A stretch of 64,000 bases of DNA from Pelmatolapia mariae (taxonomy: Eukaryota > Chordata > Actinopteri > Cichliformes > Cichlidae): the NCBI RefSeq assembly GCF_036321145.2, contig NC_086232.1:10812630-10876629 (forward strand), read 5' to 3'. The notes under the pieces were generated by a model. The model saw nothing but the letters and a program-made list of their open reading frames with translations, searched no databases and was not told the origin of the DNA. Of this stretch, positions 11,380-23,090 are shown one piece after another. Position numbers and translations under genes: made by a program. How positions within the stretch are numbered: position 1 is the stretch's first letter; each line of letters begins with the position of its first letter.

Positions 11380-12131
11380 AGGAGACGTCATTCAGGTTGC
11401 AGGACTTGGTATTTATAGAGTAAATGCAACCGGCCACGCACGTAAGACCATTTTTTGTTGAATTATTTCACAGTTTATGTATCTGTTTTATGGTTACATT
11501 TATGTTTCATTTGGAAACTGTATGAACAACAAAAAGCATTTCTATTCAGTTTTACATTCGATATATTCTATGCCAGGTTCCCTACCTTTTAGATGCAGCT
11601 TCATTTGAAGGAAAAAAATTAGTTTAATAAGTCATTTGGAAATTATCCAGAAATAAAGCAAAACATCATTCTTCTCAAGATTTTAGTTTTTGAAAGGTTA
11701 TGAATGACTTTTGTTCTTTTCCTTTTTTGTCTAGTCCCTGATGAACCACCTAATCTCCAGTGTGCAAATATGCGTGTTGTTGATTGTGAGCCTAACAGAC
11801 GATATGCTAACTGTGGTGCGCATGTGCCGTATAACAACAGGCTGTGTCTTGAAGAACATCAAGTAGATACACGTGGGGTTAGTTGCCATGACTGCTAATA
11901 TTACTGTATATTATCTGTGTAGCTCTCAGATATTTTGGAACAAATTTAAACAGAAACTACATTCTTCTCTCTCAGGGTGATTCTGGTGGTGGAGTGATAT
12001 ATAACAACATGATTTATGGTGTAATCAGTTCTGGTATTGAACGTGTCTGTACTGGACCAGCTGTTACTGTGGATGTCTGTCCTTACATGAACTGGATAAA
12101 TCAGAAATTTGCTCAAATTAATGGAAAATAA
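11380..12131 (+). pseudogene. Serine protease gene B, 5'-truncated (exons 4-6 only)
   Basis: Exons 11380-11441 (62 nt), 11735-11877 (143 nt) and 11976-12131 (156 nt) match gene C exons 4-6 in length, phase and sequence (GDVIQVAGLG; LQCANMRVVDCE; GDSGGGVIYNN; ending INGK). The remaining exons are open. No exons 1-3, signal peptide, catalytic His or Asp are found in the 3.8 kb back to gene A; the 533-bp DNA element lies there instead. The exon-5 donor is changed to GTTAGT, and the Cys before the active-site segment (chymotrypsin Cys191) is Arg in VDTRG, removing a conserved disulfide. A poly(A) signal is at 12153-12158. This is a relic unless distant exons exist to the left. Confidence 0.85.
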
Positions 12132-12152
12132 CTAATTGAAAATAACATTAAG

Positions 12153-12158
12153 AATAAA
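12153..12158 (+). terminator. Poly(A) signal of gene B remnant
   Basis: AATAAA 22 bases after the stop codon. Confidence 0.7.
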
Positions 12159-12229
12159 CAATCATCTCTACATGAAACTTGTGTGTTGTCTCAGGTGTGT
12201 GTGTATGACATTGTGCAGAAAGTGCTTAA

Positions 12230-12520
12230 GGTAGTGACGTGTATGAAGGTATGTTTGTGTGTGTCAGTCCAGTCACTGAGTGTTAAGGAGTCTGACTGCA
12301 TGGGAGGAAAAACTGTTTGCAGTCTGGCAGTGAGAGCCTGAGCGCTCCAGTACCTCTTGCCAGTAAGCAGCAGGGTGAAGAGTGTGTATGAGGGGTGTGT
12401 GGGTTGGCTTTGTGGATGTAGTGGCTGCGATAGGTGTCTGTGATGGAGAGAAGGGTCTTGCGATCCGATACAATGAAGTTACCATATCGGACAGTGATGC
12501 AGCTTTTTAGGATGCTCTTG
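12230..12520 (-). pseudogene. LINE reverse-transcriptase ORF 3' fragment
   Basis: The minus-strand frame contains YWQEVLERSGSHCQTANSFS and HAVRLLN, resembling the end of fish LINE ORF2 proteins (RSGSR...SFFP.AVRLLN). It is short, 5'-truncated and isolated. Confidence 0.55.
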
Positions 12521-13110
12521 ATAGGTGGTGATGAGAGAGAATGGTGAAAATGGGTGATAAGAGATGAAGCATCAACATGATGTTTAAATGTTGTTTATTA
12601 TTACAATAAGAGACTAAAGTAACCCGTTTTGAACAGTTTAGTTTTCTCTCTTGATGCTGCTGTTTGTTTCCTCCTCCACTTGTATTTTTCTGCACTTCAG
12701 TGAATGTGCATATCGCCCTCTGTTGTATGTTTGAGAGAACTGCACTGCATTGTCATCAAATGAAACTGTGCAGAGGTGGAACAAGAGCAAAGGAAGCTCA
12801 TGAAGTGAAGAAGCTTCTTGGATAAGAAGTTAAACATTATCAAGAAACTAAAAGAAGTAAAGCCACTTTATTCCCAGGCTCCTTAGACAACCATGACCTG
12901 GATGACTGAGGATCTACAAACACACATGAGCAGCAGTTTATTTAATGTTGATGTGAGCAGTGCACAAACCAACAACCAAAAATTTCTATTGAACCCAACT
13001 TTAGCCAATCAGCACTCATCATCTGTTTCAGCATCAAACACAAACCACATCTCAGAGAGAGGTGACAGATCCACACACATGAGAGGAGCCACTAATGTAA
13101 ACATATATAA
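12521..13110. other. Unassigned spacer
   Basis: No gene or classified repeat recognised. Confidence 0.45.
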
Positions 13111-13116
13111 CACATG

Positions 13117-14326
13117 GGGCCTGTCTCAATATGCGTACTTGTGCATACTTAGTTCTCATGAACTCGTGATACGTCATCAGTCGGAGACCAAGTACTGTTC
13201 AAATTCAAAGTACGCATCAAGCCGAGAACGTGAAAAATTCCCGGATGTGTTCTCGCTCCGCCCGTTTTATCGAGCACGCATCGGTGGTGACTTGCGTGTA
13301 CTTGGTACAGCTAAATATCCCAGGATGCATTTCGTCCAAAACTCAAAAGTGGCAATGGTGGAGGAGTGCAGCTAAAAACTTTTGAATATTACTCTTTCTG
13401 GGTCACAAAATAAACTTTTAAGATATTTTCAGGCGAGAATGTAGCTGTGTAAAGTTCAAATATTTGCTTGATTTATCAAGATATCATACATTTCCAAACA
13501 TGCTCTGATGTTTTCGGAGACGTCTGTTACCCACCAGCTCAATAGCAGACTGGGAGGTCAAGGATCACTAGAGCCGGCGAGAACAGCGGACTCTCGGCAC
13601 ATTGTTTTCTCCCCTTGTTTGCGTGGGTTCTACCCGGTTACTCCGGCTTCCTCCCACAATCCAAAGACATTCAGTTAGTGGGGATAGGTTAATTGATCAA
13701 TCTAAATTGCCCATAGGTGTGAATGTGAGTGCGAATGGTTGTTTGTCTCTGTGTGTTAGCCCTGCGATAGACTGGCGACCTGTCCAGAGTGTACCCTGCC
13801 TCTCGCCCTATGACAGCTGGGATAGGCTCCAGCGCCCCCTCGCGACCCTGAAAAAGGATAAGTGGAAGCGGATGGAAACATTTTCACCTGGAACAAAAAC
13901 AGCATGTTAATACGTGGAGATTCTGAAGGCTGCTTCAAAAATGATCAGATTATTTTTTAAATAATTGTTCAGTTCTCTTCCAAACCCCAGCAACATGTTG
14001 TCATTTTTGAGTGTCCACTAAAATAAAAATAAAAACATTCTAACATCTCACCTGTTTGTTTTTATTCAGGCATACATGTGTACTATTTTTATTAATAGGG
14101 AGATTTCGCTACTGAAGTTTGGCTGAGATTAAAGTTGAGCTTCATAACATATTAATCACAGTTAAATTAAGAGAGGACGGCAGTAAAAACTCTGGACATA
14201 TGACATCATCAAGTATGTTGGTGTTCCAATTGTACAAATCGTGAGTCCATACTCGCCTTCTTGGCAAGTCCGAACTTGGCGAGAACGCAAGTACGGACTC
14301 GTGTACTTGAGAATTGAGAAAGGGCC
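13117..14326. mobile_element. Degenerate DNA transposon with an inserted retroposon tail
   Basis: GGGCCTGTCTCAAT at the left and ATTGAGAAAGGGCC at the right form an imperfect terminal inverted repeat, followed by GTACTTG-rich subterminal sequence on both sides. The segment about 13385-13555 is the inverse of part of the 10594-11126 element. No transposase was found and the target duplication is unclear. A separate insertion occupies about 13600-13880. Confidence 0.6.
13600..13880 (+). repeat. Fish LINE/SINE 3' tail family
   Basis: The run with GCGTGGGTTC, CCGGCTTCCTCCCAC, GCCCTGCGATAGACTGGCGA, CTGGGATAGGCTCCAGC and ending AGTGGAAGCGGATGGAA is a very common teleost retroposon tail. The open frame across it is not a protein gene. 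Clade not assigned from sequence alone. Confidence 0.75.
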
Positions 14327-14329
14327 ATA

Positions 14330-15530
14330 ATGATCATGGATCCTAACATAGTTGATACTATTAATGTGAAGCCTGGCACTAATCCTCTGTGACCTCTGTG
14401 CACTTTTGTCTGTGGAGGCGGGGTCAGGGAAAAGAAGTTGCTTCATGAAATTATGATCTTCAGCTGTACTAATGTTGAGTGTAGCTGAATGTATGGGCAT
14501 CTTTCAGGACTGTACAAATACAAAAATATGAATTATTTATAAACGGCTCAGTGTATGTAAAGGTGATAATAAAGGAACCAGAAGTTCACATCTATAGCTA
14601 CAAATGTTTACAAATCTGTCAACACAACCATCATGAATTAAAAAAAAACAAACACATTTCTGATACTGGGATGTTTGACTGTGAGCACGTGCAGAAATAC
14701 TTCTTCTTTCACCTTATGCCAGTCTCTTTACTTTGCCTAGGAAAGTATTGCATCCACATGATGTCGTCTAGTGGACCAGCGCGACCATTACACATTTTAC
14801 CGTGATACTGGGTTGAATCACTAGACTTTAATGTGTTTTTAATGCACTGAGTTATTCGTCTTAGAGCAGTTTGTGTGTGTTTAACAACTCCACAACACTA
14901 ATAGATGATTCATTTACTCCAAACTGAAGATTAGTTTATTTTGGGTTTTGTACATTTTGTTTCTGAATTATTGTTTGATTTGTAAATTCTTATTTCTGTG
15001 TTACACCACTGGAAGGAGTGTTGTGTTTGTGCAGTAGGGTTAACTACAGACAGGGTGTATAAATATGATTGTTTTCATGTTTTGGATATATTAACAACTT
15101 GTGTTTTCTTGATTCAGAAGCTGAAGGCCTAAAGTGGAGGTGTGTGGCTGCCTTGGTGATGGATCTACTTCCATGTGGTGTGGTTATTTATGCACCCCTG
15201 GTGTGAGCTGCATCTTAGTGTGAGTGTGTGAATTGGTGATTCTCTGGACTGGTCTTCATCTGGCATCGCACTCAACAACCGCTACGCCACAGCTCTGAAC
15301 TAATTAACAGTACATGTGCAACTGAACTAATGGCTCTTCTATTTGACGACCATCTTAAATAACTGTCAATAAACTCTTTATTTTACACTCTTTCCCACAT
15401 CTCCATCTGATGTATAACAGAGCTGAGTACCTTCATGGTAAATTCGCACTAGATATTCCCAGGGAAAGATCCACAGGGTGGCGTTGTTCCTATTCTAATA
15501 CTTTCAAGCTCAAATCACCACACCACCATC
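14330..15530. other. Unassigned intergenic stretch
   Basis: AT-rich; no coding exon, RNA gene or clear repeat recognised. Confidence 0.45.
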
Positions 15531-15905
15531 CTTGTGAGTGCTTTAAAAGAAAGTGCTGACCATTTTAGCTCACACAAAATTATTTTTAACAATCATTTCA
15601 TTCTTATGATCTCCCTTGCTTTGCCACAACAACTAAAGCCAATCAATGGAAAATTAGTTGTTAACTTGTTAGACAAGTTAGAACTTGTTAAACATAATTA
15701 ACTAGCAGAGCAGTGTAAGTGCCCGGCACTTGACATGACCAAAACCACCAGTGGACAACCTGTTTTTTGCTGTCAGATAACTTGAATGAATGCTGGTGGG
15801 AGGAGCCCCTTTGAATTTTTGTCCAGGGCACCAAGACTCGAGAATAGTCTAAACTCAAGTGGCTTGTAGTTGTTTCACTTAATGAACTATAACACTCTTA
15901 GTAAT

Positions 15906-16451
15906 TGTTACATCCCTCAGGAGGATGTCTCTTCTCCCTACTAACCCTTTGTTTTGTCCAGGCTCCACCTCCTGTCCTGATTGGATGCTGCGCAGAGTCT
16001 GGCTAATTGGTAATCAGCAGAGCACTATTTAAGGCCTGTGGAGCTGTGCTTCTGTGCCCTCTGGCCATTTTGGTTGCCATACCTGTGCAGGCTCGCATGC
16101 CTTTGTACCTTGTATGAGCATTGTTGTTTTCATGTTCAGACTGCTGTAGGGGAGAGCTGCCTTTTGCTTTGACACCCTGTTTTCTCCTGTTTATGTGTTG
16201 TTAGGTAGGTTATGGTTATAGGTTGTATATTTTGTTTCTTTGGAGTTAGGTAAGTTTCTTTTATTTCTACATCAGGGATGTTTTGTTTGTTATGTTGGCC
16301 TTGGCTCTCCCTGATGTTACACCTCAGTCTGAACCCAAATCTCATCACCAGCATTAAATAAACCTTCTACACTTACCATCTTGGCTCCTCCTTCACTATC
16401 CACCTTTATGTTCGTCCCTTCAACCCCCTAGACTAGCCAGGGGACGTAACA
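15906..16451 (+). repeat. 5' LTR, 546 bp
   Basis: It starts TGTTACATCCC and ends GGGGACGTAACA, with the TGTTAC/GTAACA inverted termini expected of an LTR, and is followed after five bases by a primer binding site. An internal AATAAA lies in the right third. The five bases before it are GTAAT. Confidence 0.8.
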
Positions 16452-16456
16452 TAAAT

Positions 16457-16474
16457 TGGGCACTCGTCCGGGAT
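16457..16474 (+). other. Primer binding site, tRNA-Pro-like
   Basis: TGGGCACTCGTCCGGGAT differs at two positions from the tRNA-Pro primer binding site used by many retroelements, and its place just after the LTR fits. Confidence 0.7.
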
Positions 16475-16500
16475 ATTATCCTGTTTAATCCATTTTTTAG

Positions 16501-18388
16501 ATGGTGAAGGTTTGGAGTTGTTTGTTTCTGCTGGTGTGTTTGGCAGAGGTAGTTAGTATGGCAACTGGTGTTTTCAATTTGAGTGCATTTTTGAGTAGTC
16601 CTTCTTGGGAGGAGTTAAATGTGTGTAGAAAACATGATTTGTTTGCTATAGCAGCACACTTTGAGTTTAAATGTATCAAGGCAATTGGTGAAAGAGGACT
16701 TGAAAACTGCTGTTTCAAACAAGCTTGTGGAAGAAGGCCTGCTTCCTGTTTCTAAATCACCTCGTTTGCCAGTTCCTCTTGACAGGACCCCTAATGAAGG
16801 AGTGAAGCCTGCTGTGTTAAAGGAAGAAGGGCAAAACCCTGCTGCTGTGGAGCAACAAACAGTGGAAAATTTGGGCACTAATGGCTCACCTTCTTTTGCT
16901 ACTCCATCTTCTCCTCGTTCAAGACAAGAAGTATTACTCAAGGTACGTTTGGCTAAATTACAGTTGGAGGCTCAGGATAAAGCCCAAGCTCGTCAGGCAG
17001 AGTTGGAACTTCGCAGGTTGGAGTTGGAAGCAGAGACAGAAAAGGTGTTAAAGCTGAAAAGGTTGGAGCTGGAGTTGCAGACTGAAAGGGAGGTCAGACT
17101 GCGTCAGTTGGAGTTACAGGCACAGACTTCAAGAAGCCCTGCTACTCAACCTAGTTCTGCAAATTCATCTGCTGTTGGTGAAACAACCTCCTCCCCTGTA
17201 AACCCAGGTGGTTTTGATGTGGGTAAAATCATTGTGTTGGTACCTCCATTTCGTGAATCAGAAGTTGATACATATTCCAATGTGTTTGAACGTGTTGCTC
17301 CCTCACTGCACTGGCCGAGAGAAGTTTGGCCATTGCTTCTTCAGTGCAAATTGGTAGGCAAAGCACAAGAAGTCTGTTCTGCTTTATCTTTGGAAGAAAG
17401 TTTGAACTATGATGTAGTGAAGTCTGCTATCCTTGCTGCTTATGAACTTGTTCCCGAAGCGTATAGGCAACGCTTTCGCAATCACAAAAGAACAGCAAAT
17501 CAGACTTTTGTAGAGTTTGCTCGTGAAAAAGCGACTCTTTTTGATAGATGGATAACAGCAAGTAAAGTTCTTGACTACAACTGCTTACGTGAACTGATAC
17601 TGCTGGAAGAGTTCAAAAATGGCCTGCCAGAACGCATTGTTGTACACCTTAATGAACAGAAGGTTTCCACTTTGAAAGAAGCAGCTGTGATAGCTGATGA
17701 ATTTGTGTTGACTCATAAGACTGTTTTTGTGCAGAAACGTGAAGTTACCACCCGAGAACCTCCCCCACGAAAGGATCCTTCAAGCCCACGACGGACTTTT
17801 GCTTCAAAGACTGAAAGGGAATGTTTCTATTGTCATAAACTTGGTCATGTTGTTGTTGAATGTCCCGCTTTGAAGCGCAAGAACCAGTCACCAAAAGGAG
17901 TAGGGTTAATTAAAACCATTCATGCTAAGAGAGGGGACCAAAGTGAAGGAGTTGATCCGTGCTTCAAACCCTTCCTCTTAGATGGCACTGTGTCATTGAC
18001 CGGGAAGCCTGAGGATGAAAAACCCATTCGAATACTCAGAGATACGGGAGGGTCACGATCAGTGATTTTATCTGATGTATTACCTTTGAGTGACCATTCC
18101 TCATGTCATGGTAGCATTCTGATTCAAGGAGTTGAAATGGGCTATGTTGAAGCTCCTTTGCATTATGTCCACATCAAGTCAAAGTTGGTTAATGGCATCT
18201 TCTCTGTGGCAGTACGCCCCTCACTTCCCATAAAAGGGGTGCAGTTCATTTTGGGGAATGATATTGCTGGTGGGAAAGTGCAATCTGTTCCCGAAGTAAC
18301 ACATGATCCACAATCAAACTTGAAGAGCAACGACCTAGCAACATGTTTTTCTTGCTTGTGTTCTCACCAGGGCTCAAACAAGACGTAA
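16501..18388 (+). pseudogene. gag-protease polyprotein of the LTR element, frameshifted
   Basis: The first frame (ATG 16501, or 16558 giving MATGVFNLSAF) runs to about 16668, where a one-base shift moves reading into the long frame (16661-18388, 575 codons). That frame holds a Lys/Glu-rich coiled-coil stretch (LEAQDKAQARQAELELRRL), a SCAN-like capsid region (YRQRFRNHKRTANQTFVEFA), a zinc knuckle CX2CX4HX4C (CFYCHKLGHVVVEC) and an aspartic protease core RDTGGSRS. A second shift at the end of the protease links, in the other frame, to TRAQTRRKAAEIDLADS before integrase. Capsid and processing roles are family knowledge; this copy cannot make the intact product. Confidence 0.85.
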
Positions 18389-18420
18389 AGCTGCAGAAAT
18401 TGATTTGGCAGACTCATTGA

Positions 18421-19860
18421 CTAAAGGCTCAGGCTCTGGCTACAGATGATTTGCAAACCTTGATTGATCTTAAAAGTGGCTCAAAGGATACTATCGAGAA
18501 GTGGGAGGATCTCCATCTCTCACAGTTAGACTTGCCAGTCACATGTGAAAGCCTTATTGCTGCTCAGAAGTCTGATCCCTCATTGACTAAATGCTTTACT
18601 TCTCTTTCTGAAACAGGAAATAAAAAGGCTTCTTATTTCTTGGAAGATGGGGTCTTGATGCGCAAGTGGACTGCACACCCAAGTTTAACAGCAGATGTAG
18701 AGGGAAGCTGTTCTGATGACTGTGACTGGAGCACTACTTATCAGATTGTTGTGCCTCTTGAGTACCGTCACTACGTAGTCCCCCTTGCACATGAGCACCC
18801 CCTGTCTGGCCATTTGGGAGTTACAAAAACATACAATAAGATACTCAACCATTTCTTTTGGCCAGGATTGAAGGCTGATGTAGTTGAGTTTTGCTGCACT
18901 TGTCAAACATGTCAGATTGCAGGAAAGCCAAACCAGACAGTTCCTATAGCTCCTCTCCATCCTATACCAGTACTTGGTGAACCTTTTGAACGTGTCATTG
19001 TGGACTGTGTTGGTCCATTGCCCAAGACAAAGAATGGTAATCAGTTTTTACTGACTGCAATGTGTACTTCGACTCGTTTTCCAGAAGCTGTCCCACTCAG
19101 AAGAATAACTGCACCTTTGGTGATTAAAGTTTTGACAAAGTTCTTCACTACTTTTGGTCTACCAAAAGTAGTCCAGACAGACCAAGGAACCAACTTTCTG
19201 TCTAAACTTTTCAAGCAGGTCATGCAGACTCTTGGGATTAAGCATGTTGTGTCAAGTGCATACCATCCTGAGTCTCAAGGAGCATTAGAGCGCTGGCATC
19301 AGACACTCAAGGCAACGTTGCAGAAATACTGCTTGGATACTGGAAAAGAGTGGGATGAGGGAGTACCCCTGATGGTGTTTGCCATGCGTGAAGCTAAGCA
19401 AGAATCCCTTGGGTTTAGCCCAAATGAACTAGTGTTTGGTCATTCTGTTCGGGGACCTTTGAAGTTGTTGAAAGAACAGTTCTTGTCAACAGACCATGTT
19501 GTGAAAACTAATGTTCTGGATTATGTTTCACAGTTCAGAGAGCGCCTCCATAAGGCCAGGTTGGCAGCTGCAGAAGCCCTCTCCTCTGCTCAGGGGAAGA
19601 TGAAGAGTTGGTATGATAAGAAAGCCGTTCCTCGATCTTTCAATCCAGGTGACAAGGTTTTGGTTCTTCTACCAACTGCTAGCTCTGCATTGTCTGCCCG
19701 CTTCTGTGGACCATACCAGGTGGATAAGAAAGTAAATGACACTGACTATGTGATTAAAACACCAGACAGGAAACGTAAAACACGCTTGTGCCATCTTAAT
19801 ATGCTCAAATCTTTTCATTCTAGAGCTTGTAATTCACAAAATGTTTTGGAGTACAACTAA
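18421..19860 (+). pseudogene. Integrase ORF of the LTR element (open, no own ATG)
   Basis: About 480 codons are open. In order: the HHCC zinc domain (HPLSGHLGVTKTYNKIL ... CCTCQTC), then the catalytic core with D (VDCVGPLP), D (QTDQGTNF) and E (GALERWHQTL) in exact D,D-35-E spacing, and a C-terminal GPY-type motif (ARFCGPYQVDKKVNDTDYVI). The frame begins after a stop at 18418-18420 and its first sense codons are not ATG, so it needs read-through or a frameshift from gag-protease. Being intact over all catalytic residues while RT is missing is unusual. Domestication is possible but not shown. Confidence 0.85.
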
Positions 19861-19907
19861 CAAACAATAAGAGTGCTTTAAAAGAAGTGCTGACCAGTAA
19901 TATCCAA

Positions 19908-20583
19908 TAGAGGGTTTTCACCTACGTCACGTTCTGGGCAGTAACCTGCATGCGTGGCCATATTGGAGGCACTCGGAGGTAAACACTGCAATGGATCAAT
20001 GTCCGAAACCACAGAAAAGCTCCTCAAAATGCGTTATAGATGCAAAGGCATACAGGGAAGGACTTGGTCCTCAGGAAAGGGCACGATATTTGGAAAAGTT
20101 AAGGTTTATTGGTGCAGATCCATACGAGTTGGCTCCTCGTCTTGGACCAATGACGACCAGGAGAGTCTTCAGTCTATTGCGTATCCTGATATTGTCAACT
20201 ACCTGGTTTTCTCGCCAAGCCCATACACAGCGGAAGATCACACTAGAAAATTAGTTAAGAGCCGCTGCTATCAACAATTCACTTACCTGACAAGAAATGA
20301 GCCGAACAAATTGTTATCCAGATTTTTGCCTTGTAGATCCTGGTTTAGCTTTGCTAACCACAGCTGCCTCCTTTCCTCTGATAACTTTCGGCATTGTTCT
20401 CCCTGATTTGTAATACCTTTTGGCAGTCTATAACACTGCAAATGTTTTTCAGTCTGACCGATTGGTACAGCCAAAAACACAGCAATAATTCACCATTTCC
20501 TTTCGTTCGACGTTTGGAATCTATTTAAGTGCGCGGTTTGTTTACCTCCAGTATCTCCATGACCCACCGTGAAAACCCACTAT
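19908..20583 (+). mobile_element. Short DNA transposon with YqaJ-type ORF 5' fragment
   Basis: TAGAGGGTTTTCACC at the left and GTGAAAACCCACTA at the right form terminal inverted repeats. Inside, ATG at 19991 opens a frame reading YREGLGPQERARYLEKLRF and DPYELAP; after a small frame shift near 20135 it continues as YPDIVNYLVFSPSPYTAED. That pair of blocks is the N-terminal region of fish transposon proteins that carry a YqaJ-type nuclease domain. The nuclease domain itself is absent, so this is an internally deleted copy. The family assignment rests on recalled motif similarity. Confidence 0.6.
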
Positions 20584-20590
20584 TTATACT

Positions 20591-21078
20591 TGTCACGGTC
20601 CCCGTGTCTGCCCAGCCGGCCCCCCAAGGCTACATGTGTTTTGTGTTCCTTCTCTCGCTCTCTTTCCTTCACCGCTCTGCCTGGGCGGAGCTCACTGCGG
20701 GCTCCCGCCCTTGGCCCACACACCTGTTCGCAATTAGCTGTCATTACCTGTCCACTATTTGAGGCTGGGACGCAGACTTTCTCGTCGCTGGATGATTATG
20801 CGAGACACGTTAGTGATCCTCTCAGCTCCCGTGAATTTATGCTTATGTATTTTGAAACTTTGAGTAATTTCCCTCTCCTGTGTGATAATTTTCCTCCCTG
20901 GACCTGTGACCTCCCCGCTCTGTAGACGTGTGTATGCGAGAGAGTTTTTCCCTTGGACCCTTGGAACTCCGGATTTTTTTCCCCCTCACTGTATATATTC
21001 TGCACTGGTGTTGTAAATAAACTGTGTTTGGAAACATCAACCTGCTCTGCGCTTAAGTTCCTGCAATTGACCGTGACA
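20591..21078 (+). mobile_element. Solo LTR, 488 bp, with 5-bp TSD
   Basis: It starts TGTCACGGTCCCCGTG and ends CAATTGACCGTGACA, with TG...CA and inverted termini. ATACT is duplicated on each side (20586-20590 and 21079-21083). AATAAA near 21017 is in the expected place for the LTR poly(A) signal. A solo LTR is left by recombination between the two LTRs of an element. Confidence 0.9.
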
Positions 21079-21083
21079 ATACT

Positions 21084-21640
21084 CTGTTTTTATTTAATGG
21101 ATTCAAAGTTTTAAATTGGTTTTGAATGATCGTGGTTGTCCTGTGATTAAATATTTCTGTCCTAATGAGAGTGGTCTCTTACAGAAGTACAACGCCCCCA
21201 CCCACAGGGCACCACGGTTCACTGAAATATTAATATGCACACTATGACAATTAAAAAAAAAAAAAAAAACAAAAACAAACTTAATTCTGCCAAGACTTAA
21301 GGGAGCATTTAACTTAACACTTAACTATGTCTGCTATTTTTCTCCAGTCCAGCTGAGGGAGACATTGTTGAGCAATACCACTGAAGACACATCATCACTC
21401 CAACATCTGCACACATTCAGTCTGTTTTAAAAGGTTTCTTTTTTTCTGAGAAAACATGCAAACCGTCTTTCAAGTATTAGGACAGTGGAAAAGATCACAA
21501 AATCTTGAGATGCTCGAAAAGATGCAGAAAAGAAAAAAACAATAATATTTGTTAGATTCTCTAAGGTCTCCAGGCTTGTATAAAATTATTTTAGTGGAAC
21601 AGTTTTTAAATTGACTTTTTTTTTTTTTTTTTTTTTTTTT
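21084..21640. other. Spacer with A- and T-runs
   Basis: Contains poly(A) at about 21252-21270 and poly(T) at about 21617-21641; nothing coding recognised. Confidence 0.5.
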
Positions 21641-21870
21641 TAATTGAGATATTGTATTGCTGAAAGTTTCCCCTGAAGCGTAGACAACTTTAGACCCTTT
21701 TTGGGGTTCTCACCTCTGTGGAGTGATATACAAGAACAATATTTATGTTGTACACATACACAGTAATAAATGTGCCTGTGTTACACCAGCTGTTTCTGTA
21801 AATGTCTGTTCTTAAATTGTCTGGATAAGTAAAGAAATTAGCAACTCAATGAAAAAATAAGCATTCACAA
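21641..21870 (+). pseudogene. Decayed serine-protease exon 6, second copy
   Basis: Close match to 1268-1490, including TGTGGAGTGATATACAAGAA, GTTTCTGTAAATGTCTGTTC and TGGATAAGTAAAGAAATT. It likewise lacks the GDSGG codons. It lies at the left end of duplicated tract copy 2. Confidence 0.75.
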
Positions 21871-21956
21871 TAAACAATCAGTTTACACAAACACAAATGT
21901 TGGAACACGTTGTTGCAACGGTAATCTGAAGAACTGTACACTGAAATGTTAATAAT

Positions 21957-22790
21957 ACATACATGTAGTGTGTTTGTTATGGTCATTATGTTGAAGACAT
22001 TTTTAGGGGTGCTGTCATGAAATTTGGGGGTTCTTGAGCACCTCAAACGAAGTCTGAACTCACCTGTGGGTTCCACTACAGACCCAGTCATAGTATGCAC
22101 TGATCATAACCCTCTGGTGTTCCTTAACCACATGTGCAGTTACAGCCAGAGACTTATGTGCTGGGCCTTATTAGCTCAAGAATACAAACTTAGCATCACC
22201 CATAAGGAAGGCATGGACAATAGAATTGCTAATGCATTATCCACAGTTTAACTCGTAGTCCTTTGACAAGGAGGTGTGAGTTAAACTATGTCATGGTAAC
22301 AATTTTTTTTCTTTTTTTTTACCAGATTCATTTTTAGACCTGAACAGGATTTTGCTCCTTTTTAAACTGCACATAAAGATTCAGCAGTAAGTGTAACTTC
22401 CATTAGATCACTGGGCTCTGAGATGTGTGCTTGCTGGATCAGTGCTATTCAGTGTTACTTAAAGTGATCTTGAAAGGTGAATTGTGACAAATCAGTGGGA
22501 TCTGTCCTGCTCAGTTCTATTGTGTTTGGTTAAATTTGTATGTATGTTGGCAGAAGTGTGGTAGAGGTTTTCAGCAAATGTATTTATTTCTCCTGTTTTA
22601 TGACTGACCAGGCAACTTAGCAACCTATAACTTAGTGCGTCTTTTCTTTTTTTACATTAACAGTAACAGTGAAACAAATAAGTTCTGTACGAGAGCTCTG
22701 CTGCTGATAAACACCATGTACACTAGCTGCATGTTAGCTGCATGCTGTATGCTTTTGGTGCCCATAACAACCACTGTGGATTTCTTGTTG
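21957..22790 (+). repeat. Duplicated tract with Ty3/gypsy RNase H fragment (copy 2)
   Basis: Homologous to 1590-1603 plus 2648-3345 but without the hAT insert. About 22088-22250 encodes CTDHNPLVFLNHM, YSQRLMCWALLAQEYKLSI and GMDNRIANALST, the C-terminal RNase H of a Ty3/gypsy polyprotein. It is an isolated 5'- and 3'-truncated piece; the frame is open for about 75 codons. Confidence 0.78.
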
Positions 22791-23090
22791 TCCCTGCTAG
22801 CATATGTTGGAGCTTTAACTAATAATGCTCATTCAGTCGTTTCATTTTATGTTGACACACAGCTGGACTTCAAATGGAACAGTCTCTGAAAAATGTTGAC
22901 GCCTCACATTGGTGAACCATCGTCCTCTCAAAGTTCTCATAGTTTGGTTTCATGGGAGCCTAAGTCAGCCTCTGATTGTTGCTGTTTGGTGTTAGTGAAA
23001 ACATGAGGCTGAAAAGTAGCAAAAGATTGGGAACACGCGTTCCTACAGCCCACCTTCGTTTTAACAAACTCCTTTAACAAATTTCCTGAT
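22791..23090. other. Unassigned spacer
   Basis: No feature recognised. Confidence 0.45.

Larger units (their letters stand above)
15536..19895 (+). mobile_element. Gmr1-like Ty3/gypsy LTR element lacking RT and 3' LTR
   Basis: Order: 5' LTR (15906-16451), primer binding site (16457-16474), gag-protease (16501-18388) and integrase (18421-19860), then the element stops. No reverse transcriptase, RNase H or second LTR follows. Protease running straight into integrase is the arrangement of Gmr1-like Ty3/gypsy elements, in which RT lies downstream of integrase; here that downstream part is missing. A near-identical 26-27-base direct repeat, GAGTGCTTTAAAAGAA(A)GTGCTGACCA, brackets the block (15536-15562 and 19870-19895). 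This is not a normal 5-bp LTR-element duplication. Confidence 0.8.

Noticed and set aside
12893..13375. 160-codon open frame
   Set aside because: It runs into the terminal region of a DNA element and has no homology or codon structure of a gene.
19991..20406. Independent host gene at this position
   Set aside because: Inverted repeats enclose it and its motifs match a transposon protein; it is frameshifted and lacks the nuclease domain.
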